Shown here one piece after another: positions 1 through 9,110 of a DNA stretch of 26,783 nt. The notes below the pieces were generated by a model. It was given only the letters and a program-made list of their open reading frames with translations. It ran no database searches and had not been told where the DNA came from. The DNA is from Phallusia fumigata (taxonomy: Eukaryota; Chordata; Ascidiacea; Phlebobranchia; Ascidiidae). A program made the position numbers and the translations under genes. Position 1 is the stretch's first letter, and the number at the start of each line of letters is the position of its first letter. The stretch covers positions 5,171 through 31,953 of the forward strand of contig QXVZ01028537.1 of NCBI GenBank assembly GCA_008931825.1. The letters run 5' to 3'.

Positions 1-121
1 CATCAGCAGTTGCAACAATCAGATTGCGCCATGCGACCGCAAACTGCGCCGCACATTCAACCGCTTAGTCACACTTGTGTACCAAGCGGTGGGCGTAACT
101 GACACTTGATTGTTTTGGCAG

Positions 122-3100
122 ATCTGGAATCACCCGGATGTGCTCTACCGCACAGTGCAGGAGAAAACCGACAAACAGGACGACCTTGACTTTGACCTTA
201 CTGATCCGTTGAACAACGCTAATGGGAGTCAGCAGTCAAACAAATCTCCCCCCAACAGGTTTGCCACTTATGTTTGCTGTAGGGCGGTGACGTAGGCATA
301 TTTAACTTGTATTTTTAGAGCGCCTTTGACACTTTAATGGTGGACTTAAAATAGAATCAAGTCGGGCAAAAGAGCTATCGATGCAAAAGTTTTGGTATAC
401 ACTAATGTTTATAAACCTTTTATCGCAGTCCAGATATCGTTAGAAAAAATCTCGTAGCCCAATGTCTCATCAGCATGGCAAGCTTCCCTCAATTTAATCT
501 TGTAACACAAACGCACATTGTTCTGAACTTACGCACAGCGTTATTTACAATGTATACTTCTGTGGGAAACTTGCTGTTGAACACAATCCAGCAGTTTTCT
601 TGATTCCGGGAAATGCTTAATATGATTCTAACATTTTCACCGGACTCCATGGCCCATTGGCAAACTGTTCTTTGTCATACTGGTTGAGAAACTGGTTTAT
701 GTAGAAAACATTTGCTTTGCGTATTGGACGAAGTCTGTGAGGCCTAATTTTTTTTCTTTACAGCCAGGAAACTGTGACGGGTGTGAGCGCAGCTTCCTCC
801 CCAGCTCCCAGTTCCTTTTCAGAAGACAAGGAAAAGGGATTCAACTATGATTGGGTAAGCTAGCCACCTAGAAAAACGCATAATAATTAACGAAGTTGTT
901 GATCCTTCACTATTATTATCATTCAAAGGAAATTCAAACAAACTAAAGTTACGTACAGGTTTTGTAACGTGTTTTATTTTACTAATATGTTAACGCATGT
1001 TTGTTTTGGTGAAATCGCATAAAAATTTACTGTTTATTCATCACAGCAATTAAAAGTTTAAAGGCGTCTTTTTAAATAAAGAAGAACTTCGATCATCATC
1101 AAATTCTTACTTCACAGGCCAAGGATCTTTTGACCGAGTACTCGGCAGGATTCGTTGAGCTTTCGGGAAAGATGGTGATCCTCATGCAGATGATCCGAGC
1201 TGCGGTTGCCAGTGGCGACCGTCTCCTCGTTTTCAGCCAATCACTGAGCACTCTCACACTTATCGAAGAATTCCTCGCCAAGTTTAATGTACCGCGGCCC
1301 GACCAAGAACCAAGGTATTGTGCTAGTTTCACGCGATCGTCGTAATTCCCCAGAGCTGCGCTGTGATCGGCAATGTGCCTCCTCCATCAACTTCGATCAA
1401 TCTCGCTCCTGCGAAATAACAGTTTTGACACGTTTTTGCGTTACAGTAATTATGGTTATGACATACCACAATATTGATTAAGTACATGTTGGGCCCCAAT
1501 AAAATCGAGTATAAAACAGTTACCTTATTGTATTGATCAAACAAAGTATGAAAGAATAGTTCAGCAAAAACGGGCCCAAATGGCTCTTTTAATGCTAAAG
1601 GCTAAAAAAACATGTATTTTGACGGCTAAACTGTGTAATTTTTGCACATACGTTTGGGGTATTACATGCGGAACTTTTGCAGGCCTTGGTGCAAGAACCG
1701 ATCATACTTTCGTTTGGACGGTAACACACATTCTGCCGACCGCGAACGCATGATCAATCAGTTCAACTCCCCTGAAAACAAAGACGTTTGGTTGTTCCTC
1801 TTATCCACCAGGTATGAAGCCACAACCAGATGTTTACTTGAAATTAAAAGCAATATGACGAGAAATTTTCAGCAATATAAAACAGTTTTGGCTGTGTGCT
1901 GTTTCTTAAAACGTTCATTTTTCGAAAATTATGCCCCCCTTCTTCCATTAAGGGGATACATGTTCTTTTCACTCTTGTTTTGTCTTACTCCGGTTTGTTC
2001 CTCTCGTTTTGCCAAGAAAAACCCGTTCAAATTTCCTTAAATTTGCACAGATGTTGTGTACTATGGCTTTGACCCCAGTTGACCCATCGATACCGAAAAT
2101 AACTTTCAAAAACAACCATTTTTAGTTTTCAAAGGGCCAGCATATAAATGTTATGCGACAACAAAATTGACACACATTGCATTGTTCAGGGCTGGTTGTC
2201 TCGGAATTAACTTGATCGGAGCGAATCGTGTGATCGTGTTCGATGCTTCATGGAATCCCTGTCACGACGCCCAAGCCGTGTGCAGAGTTTACAGATACGG
2301 TCAGCAGAAGGATTGTCATATCTACAGGTGCGGTGGCAAGCTGCTTTGTTTCAGGCCCATTCTTGTCTGATAATAACATGCCAACTTACTTACAATTTTC
2401 CTCGTGCAGACTGGTTTGTGATCAATCGATGGAGAAAAAGATTTACGAACGTCAAGTATCAAAACAGGGAATGTCAGGTAATATTCAAGCACAACGCCAT
2501 TGATTATAAAGATGAACACAATGGCAGTTTCTAATTTAATGTTTTTCTTAAAATTTTGTGGGCGAATACTGTTTTTGTCTGTCCGTTAACCTATACCAAG
2601 GACACAATAAAAGGTCTCTGGCAAGTGTTTTTATTTTACCTTATCTTCGAGTCCGTATCTTGTGTTCCCTGAAGACCAGGTTTTTCGACTTTTTCAAGCA
2701 GGTTAACACCCTGGCCGCTGCTAAAATAAACACTCACATCGTCTTCGCGCTCTTTGCTCAGTTGCGATTGAAATGTCCCCGGTTATTGAGTGTTTTCAGT
2801 TAAAAAGCTGGAATGGCTTATCAAAATTGTCAAACGAAATTGCATCTTTTCCTTCCAGATCGTGTTGTGGACAAACTGAACCCGACCTCAGTTTTCACCA
2901 AACAAGAAGTCCTCAAACTGTTGGAATACAGCCACGAGGAACTGCCCCGGGTCGATTTTAACGACGTGGAAGATTACGTTGATCCGGTGCTGCGCGAAAC
3001 ATGCACGGTGTGTAAACAGTTTACTTAAGCTGTAAAGTTATAGCTGCCGACGTCTTAGCTTTTTGTTTTACACTAAATCTTCAACCTGGGGTATTAGTAT

Positions 3101-6100
3101 GCAACAAGTGGCAAAGAATTTTGTCACCAGAAATTCCACAAGTTCGTATCGTATTATATGGAACTAACAAACCAGCATACATCGGCTTAAATTGTGTTAA
3201 AGTAGCATATTCATATTCAAAGAAAAATAGTTTTCTTATATTATCTCGTAATTCTCGCGGTTGTCAAACTGTGCGTCGCGACGATCTGGTACGTCGTTTT
3301 AAATTTCCAAGGGCGTTGCACAATAATTCCGTTTCGTAGCTTAACTGGTTTTGTACTAATAGATACAACCTTGATAATGAGCGCCTGTATTAAATTCTTA
3401 TAATGTCGAAAGTCCAACTTTTCCTAAGGCGTCGCTATAAAAAAGTTAAGAAATACTGTCTTATTGATCATAACACTATGAACATATCAGTGTTGTTAAC
3501 CTTTGTCACGTGATTTACAGATGAGCGGTCATTGGCTGACGCGCAGACCTTTCCAACACGAATCTCTTCTGCTCGACTGCAAGGATCAGAGGCTGACGAA
3601 AGCTGAAAAGCGGATGGCACATAAAGGATACCAGCGAGACAAGATGGCGTCGTCAACATACAACTACAGGTTAGCATTGGAAACTGTTTATGACCCTCAT
3701 ATGCATACGTTTAATAATTTAGTTGCAGTCATACAAAGTATACTACAGCGCGGCGGTTTAAATTTGTTTTAAAAAAAGCAAGCCATATATCGTTTACTTT
3801 ACGAAGTCTCTTGAACAGCGTATTGGTTACTTAAAGAACAAAAAAACAGAGTACCAATTTTGCTAAACCGGTAAAAAAAATTTCACTCACGTATATCTTT
3901 GTATGTTTTGCTACAGTCGACCTTCGTATGCTGGTTTCTACAACGGGGGCACTGGCGCTGGAAGTATGGCGAAATCTGCCTCAACCAACTCAATTGGGAC
4001 CAGGTTATTATGGGTCCCCTTCCACGAAGGGGGGGGGGGTTGTTTTTACTCTGTTTTTTTTTTTTCTTTCTTTCTTTTTTTCTTTTTTTCTGTCTAACGC
4101 GAGTTTGTTCCCACGTTTTAGTCATGAAGGAGTCGTCCAAATTTCTTCAAATTTTCACGCATGATAGATGTTTATCTGAAGTTGTGCACTGTCAACTTTT
4201 TACCCCAATTCACCCATCGGTTCACCCACAGGCCCCAAAAATGTAAAANACTCCCCTGAAAACAAAGACGTTTGGTTGTTCCTCTTATCCACCAGGTAGG
4301 GAGCCTGAAATTTTAAGCAATTTAATAAAGGTTTTGTTTTGGTGATGTGCTCAGTTTCTTAAAACGTTGGTAAAATTAATTGTAGACATTCAGTACCTTA
4401 TAGAAAATTAAGCCCCCCTCTCCCATAACAGTTATACATATTTTGTTTTTACTCTGTTTCTATTTGCCGTTTTTTCCTCCCGTTTGGTCAAGAAAATGTT
4501 CAATTTTCCCTAAATTTGCGTTGATGGGTATGTGAAGTTGTGTACTGTGACTTTGACCCCAGTTGTCTTATCGATTAACCCACAGGCCCCACAAAAGTTA
4601 ACTTTTAAAACCAACAATTTTTAGTTTTCAAGAGGCCAGCATATAAATTTTATATGACATCTAAATTAACACACATTGCGTTGTTCAGGGCTGGTTGTCT
4701 CGGAATTAACTTGATCGGAGCGAATCGTGTGATCGTGTTCGATGCTTCATGGAATCCCTGTCACGACGCCCAAGCCGTGTGCAGAGTTTACAGATACGGT
4801 CAGCAGAAGGATTGTCATATCTACAGGTATGCTGACAAGCTGCTTTGTTTGAGGCTCATTCGTGTCTGGTAATAACATGCCAACTTACTTACAATTTTTG
4901 TCGTGTAGACTGGTTTGTGATCAATCGATGGAGAAAAAGATTTACGAACGTCAAGTATCAAAACAGGGAATGTCAGGTAATATTCAAGCACAACGCCATT
5001 GATTATAAAGATGAACACAATGGCAGTTTCTAATTTAATGTTTTTCTTAAAATTTTGTCGGCGAATACTGTTTTTTCTGTCCGTTTACCTATACCAAGGA
5101 CACAACAAAAGTTCTCTGGCAAGTGTTTTTATTTTACCTTATCTTCGAGTCCGTATCTTGTGTTTCCCAAAGACCAGATTTGTGAACTTCTTCAAGCAGG
5201 TTAACACCCAGGCCGCTGTTAAAATAAACACTCGCATCGTCCTCGCGCTCTTTGCTCAGTTGCGATTGAAATGTCCCCGGTTATTGAGTGTTTTCAGTTA
5301 AAAANGTGGAGAACATCATTTTGAGGTGGTAGTGTATGTGAAATGAAAATATGGAGAACGCCACCTCTCTAGTTTTAATTTAATCTCTTTGTCGACGAAC
5401 AAACTAATAACATCATGCGTTCGACAGTAAACTGCTTTTCGTGCGAAACCAAAATTTATACCGTCTGTTTGCATCCCACAAATTTTGGCTACGTGTTTTG
5501 TGACGAACCATTTTCACTACAGACCTATTTTTCCATCAAATCTACCACATGATGGCGCGAGACCAATTGCCAACGTTCGTCCGATGCAATCCACTCCACT
5601 TCCCATGCAGCTTAAATCGGTAAATATATCTGTTTGAAAAAAAGGGATTGTGTTTGGCCGAACATGTGTTATTATGACGTCACACATGTGTGACGTAGCA
5701 ATAGGTTTGTCACCACATTTTTCTTCAAAACTGGATGTTACTAATTTCAATCTTTCGGCTTCGGAAAGGTTGCTTTGTAAGACGAAACTCGCCACTTCGG
5801 AAGAGAGCGTTTGATGCTCGTGACTCCTAAGACTATGTTTAAACTCTTACTCGTCATTATATGATGTTCAGCAGATTTTGGCCACGCACCGACTATCACT
5901 TTTCTTGCTCGTACCCGGTCCTATCTCTCATCGTAGCCTCACCTCTCATCTTAAATTTCAGGGCGCCAGGCAGACCGGTTCTCCGTATTATCACCGCGCT
6001 GGCGTTTCGGTGCAAAAGATCGTCGCCACTCAGGAAATCCCCTTGCCGCCTATCCAATCATCTAGTGTCAACTCTGTGAGCGGTTCAACCCCACCTGGCA

Positions 6101-8024
6101 GTATCAAAGTCGGCGAGACGTACTGCGTGATCCGGGGCAGGAAGGGCACTTATATCCGGACCCTCACCGGACGAGTCTTCGCTGTTCGATCCAATGAAAC
6201 TACGCGATTGGATACTCAGTCTGTGACGTCAGAGAGTCCTGCTGTCAGCAGGGTAAGTGGTTTATACCGCTGTAAAAGTTATTTGTCAAGAAAAAAATTT
6301 TGCTGACTATTTAGACAAGAAATCTATGCTGCTCGAAGAGAAATAATCAAATGCATTAACTCCCGGATTTAGGTACAGGCAGCTAAAAAAGCTAGGGTCG
6401 CCAATCACAATCTACGAAAATTTGAGATCATTTCTTTCAATCAATGTGTTGTCTTAATTGTCTTAGATTTAGAAATTTAGTAGCTTGTTGCCAAGTATGT
6501 TAGACATGGTTCAGTGTTCCGGTATGTTTGTGCACCCTATCCCTTGGGTTGTGAAGTGCTCTAGTTGTATTGTTTCATCAGTCTATCGAAGTTAACAGGG
6601 CTGTTCTGCTAACCTTACATGCTGATTGATTTAAAAATGGATGTTTTTAGGCTATGAAAAAGACAGTTGCAATAATTACAGTTTTCTGTGGAACTCGTGG
6701 CAAACTGAAGGGAAGTGAAAATGAAGATAAATGTCCAAGTCGAACAGTTGGAGCAAAAGAGAAGACGGAAAGAAATATTATATCGAATAAGGAAATAAAA
6801 CTAAAAAGTGTCCTGTACAGTTAACGGAAGTTACAATCCTATCAAGAAATGCTATTCTCGATTTTGACAGTGAGTTGATTAAAAAAGTAAAAAGGAAGTA
6901 TAATTTATGTATTAGGAGTTGAGGGTTAGTGTATGTTAGATACCAAGAAATGTTTCTGTTATTTGTTGCAGTTTATGAATTGTGAAAGGTAGTTTTCAAC
7001 AACAGAAAGTGACAGACAGAAAAAGTAACAGAACGCAAATTTACGAAGGTGAAATGAGGTCATATTGAATGATGTAAGTAATCATATACGCGTTTTGTTT
7101 TAAAACTGACCCTAACGTTACCTCTTACCTCTGACATTTTTTTTACCCTCTGACATTTTTCTTTCACAGCCAACTCCGTCGCCGAAAGAAATAAACTTTA
7201 GAAGAAACAGAAGCGAGCCTGTGCTTAGGTATGTATACAACGTAAAACGTGTTAAACACAAGAATTTTTTTGTAAAAATCCGTTTTTAAACCCAAATTAA
7301 AATACGACTTTATAGACACACGATGCCCCCTGCAGCACCCCATCCACCATCGACACAAGGGGTTTTCCCAGGGAGCCTTGGCGCCAGTCCATACATGTTC
7401 CAATCAATTCCACCCATGCATCATACAGGCGGCTCTGCGCCGCTACTGACAACAAACTTAGCACCTCCTATGAGCTCGCACTCGTCCAATCCGATTGCGC
7501 AAACTACTCACGTGACTAGCAGCACCGGCTTGCATATGTCGTCAGGCGAAGGCCTAATCGGATCAGCGAACGGTCCGGACAGCTTTCGTAGTCTGATGAG
7601 CCCGCAAGCGGCAAGTCTCGCTGTTGAACAGAACGGCAGCGAATCGCCGCAGAATTTCATTAATCAGCTTCTACATCCGGGAGTTTCCGGCGAAGGTTCT
7701 CCAGCGCAGCACAGCTCGAGTTTGCCTGCAAACCTGATGAACTACGACAAGGAGGCCTCTACCAACCACGGATTCCCATTCAGCCAACCTAGCGTCGCAC
7801 CTCCAACTAACCAAATGCATTTCAACAATTTCCAGTCTGATTTTGACAACTTTTCGAACTTTACACCAAGCAGCTTTGGCATGCCTCCTATGTCTAATTA
7901 CCCAACTGCTGACGATATGAGCGCAGCAATGCATGGTGGTCCCGATCTCTTGGCGCAGTCTTTAGAAGACGGCGGTCTATTAGATTTGTCGCAGAAGGCG
8001 GCTACTTTTCACCTGGGCTATTAA
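122..8024 (+). CDS. RAD54L2: RAD54L2/ARIP4-like SNF2-family helicase, C-terminal part (5' end outside window)
   Basis: Thirteen exons with phase-compatible GT-AG borders: 122-258, 764-854, 1118-1314, 1683-1811, 2190-2327, 2410-2477, 2859-3007, 3521-3669, 3917-4003, 5523-5619, 5962-6252, 7170-7228, 7316-8024 (stop TAA). They sum to 766 codons plus stop. Seen: IWNHPDVLY at the first exon, [11 protein letters not shown] in exon 3, SYFRLDG in exon 4, motif V ([18 protein letters not shown]) and motif VI ([11 protein letters not shown]) in exon 5, then [15 protein letters not shown]. Beyond the helicase come [29 protein letters not shown] and [10 protein letters not shown], all landmarks of vertebrate ARIP4 in the same order. 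Known family role: nuclear SNF2 ATPase that binds the androgen receptor and acts on DNA-bound proteins including TOP2. ATPase motifs I-III must lie left of the window. The Ser/Pro/Met-rich tail (last exon, 236 codons) is poorly conserved. The region after the [10 protein letters not shown] motif looks shorter than in vertebrates. The exon 9 donor (GTTATT) is weak. Confidence 0.93.
259..763 (+). other. Intron, RAD54L2-like gene
   Basis: AT-rich intron between a CAG|GT donor and a TTTCTTTACAG acceptor. The first 121 bases of the window are likewise best read as intron, ending in TTTTGGCAG. I see no gene or repeat in either. Confidence 0.75.
1930..2100 (+). repeat. Dispersed intronic repeat, copy 1
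   Basis: Begins near ATGCCCCCCTTC and ends near TTTGACCCCAGTTGACCCATCGAT. The same order of blocks recurs at 4013-4243 in a different intron of this gene and, as the allelic copy, at 4415-4610. It has no coding capacity. It may be a decayed non-autonomous element. The family was not identified. Confidence 0.55.
3008..3520 (+). other. Intron, RAD54L2-like gene
   Basis: Intron of 513 bp between phase-0 exon ends (ACG|GTGTGT and GATTTACAG|ATG). The ATG that opens the next exon is an internal methionine by homology, though it could serve as a start in an alternative transcript. Nothing else is recognisable. Confidence 0.75.
4013..4243 (+). repeat. Dispersed intronic repeat, copy 2, with G and pyrimidine tracts
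   Basis: Shares with copy 1 the CCCCTTCCA block, TTTTTACTCTGTTT, GTTTGTTCC, a CAAATTTC-TCAAATTT block, GAAGTTGTGCACTGT, CCCAATTCACCCATCG and CCCACAGGCCCC. It also holds a run of 11 G (4029-4039) followed by a nearly pure pyrimidine stretch at about 4050-4091. It lies next to the contig break at 4249, which suggests the repeat or the homopolymers stopped assembly. Confidence 0.55.
4250..5304 (+). other. Alternative-haplotype contig repeating 1766-2805 (false extra helicase exons)
   Basis: This segment lies between two single Ns (4249 and 5305) and is a second copy of 1766-2805. It holds the tail of exon 4 (4250-4295), a full exon 5 (4689-4826, motifs V and VI) and exon 6 (4909-4976). The copies of exons 5 and 6 are base-identical to 2190-2327 and 2410-2477, while the introns differ by many substitutions and indels (378 versus 393 bp for the first). 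It has no acceptor for its truncated first exon. Splicing 4003 to 5523 across it keeps the frame (AG|A). I read it as an unmerged allele placed in a gap, not a tandem exon duplication. Confidence 0.87.
5677..5696. promoter_or_regulatory. Perfect 20-bp palindrome: CRE, E-box core, CRE half-site
   Basis: An intronic sequence that equals its own reverse complement over 20 bp. Its left arm belongs to a full CRE octamer TGACGTCA (5675-5682), its centre is CACATGTG (an E-box), and its right arm ends in TGACGT. It sits 57 bp into the intron between exons 5523-5619 and 5962-6252. A role in binding bZIP or bHLH factors is inference. Confidence 0.45.
6253..7169 (+). other. Long intron, RAD54L2-like gene
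   Basis: 917 bp between AGG|GTAAGT and TTTCTTTCACAG. Vertebrate ARIP4 has several hundred residues in the corresponding part of the protein. I looked for an extra exon here and found no open frame with usable splice sites. Just before the acceptor is a short direct repeat of a CCTCTGACATTTTT unit (about 7129-7161). Confidence 0.6.
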
Positions 8025-8800
8025 GTTAAAGGTGTCTGGCTGTTGGGAGATTGCTATGCTGCAGTTATATATCGTGTGATTTTCAGAGCTTGCTTTTTGT
8101 AGTGGCATTATAGAGACAGACTTACGACATTCCAGCAGTAACCTAACAAAAGCTCTTGGATTATAATTTGGCGCATGTTGCGCTATGCATTAGGCGCTGT
8201 GGGCGGATTTTCTCTGTTGTCACGAGAAGCCCAGTCACGAGCAAATTTTGGTTGGTTTTTGCTTGCGTGTCGCCATACGCGCAACTACTGTTTTGTAGGC
8301 TTTTTCCTGTTCGTTTGTCTTTCTGTATCCAACGCGTTTTTGAACTTATACGAACTGCAGCTTATACCTTGAACGCTCGCATGCACGATATTTTTTACTC
8401 TTTTATTTATTTCATCTATAAGTTCTCGCACATATCTGCGACACTCATCCATGCTTTTAGCTTTCTATAAATGGCCACAATTTTAAGTTCTCATTACGTC
8501 ACCACTGACGTACGCGTTTTGTTTTTTCTTCAACTCCGGCACTGCCCCGCTGATGCTTAACGAGTAATCAGCCAAACGAGTAAAATCTTATAGTTTTGCT
8601 TTTTTGTGCAATAATCTATATTATGTTGCTTTTCAATGCAGGTTGTACCGAGCGCGCGGCGAAATGGACAGAGGTCCGCTTTTGTTGCGTCATAGTGCTG
8701 TATATTTTCTCCTTTTTTTCTATGACCGCTTCTGCCGCTTATAAGGGTCCTAAGCGCGCGGTGCACTGCAAATAAATTTCCTATTATAATGCTTTGTTCC
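8025..8800 (+). other. 3' UTR of the RAD54L2-like gene
   Basis: The stretch between the stop codon at 8022-8024 and the AATAAA at 8771 carries no convincing open frame. Short ORFs here lack homology landmarks and splice context. It is T-rich and is most simply read as a 3' UTR of about 770 nt. Confidence 0.6.
8771..8776 (+). terminator. polyA signal AATAAA, RAD54L2-like gene
   Basis: A canonical AATAAA about 750 nt after the stop codon, followed by a GT/T-rich stretch (GCTTTGTTCCTTGTGTG) about 20 nt later that fits a downstream cleavage element. No other canonical hexamer was noticed between the stop and here. Confidence 0.65.
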
Positions 8801-9110
8801 TTGTGTGAAGAAAATCGGCTTTTCTGACTGGATAACTGCAGAAGGATTTTTTCTCACATTGATTCTGGGTAACACATGACACGGTCACATGGGAGAGAAG
8901 CTTAAACATAAACTTACTGACAGAAAACTTGTATACAGTGAATGCACTGATTGTCGAAACATTTGCAGTACAATATATTCACTGTGTGTAAGTTCTGTGG
9001 TGGTTGTGTTTTTGATTAATTATTGGTGTATGCTGTTATCATGCACGATATGAACGAAACATTCCCTTCGAACCAACCGTCGAACATACCGCTAAGGTAT
9101 TCGGAAAAAA
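8777..9110. other. Convergent intergenic region
   Basis: About 330 bp between the 3' ends of the RAD54L2-like gene (plus) and the TSSK-like gene (minus). AT-rich with no convincing ORF, RNA gene or repeat. Confidence 0.7.

Noticed and set aside
1-121. Coding exon at the left edge
   Set aside because: The frame that enters the first clear exon starts only after TTTTGGCAG at 121; upstream bases show a stop and no homology landmark.
3883-4140. Lys-rich minus-strand frame and its plus-strand Phe-rich counterparts
   Set aside because: Low-complexity translations of the pyrimidine tract; the real exon here is 3917-4003 on the plus strand.
7671-7934. Minus-strand 87-codon frame
   Set aside because: Antisense shadow of the last RAD54L2-like exon.
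8156-8766. ORFs of 65-104 codons downstream of the RAD54L2-like stop
   Set aside because: No motifs or splice context; the sequence reads as 3' UTR leading to the polyA signal at 8771.
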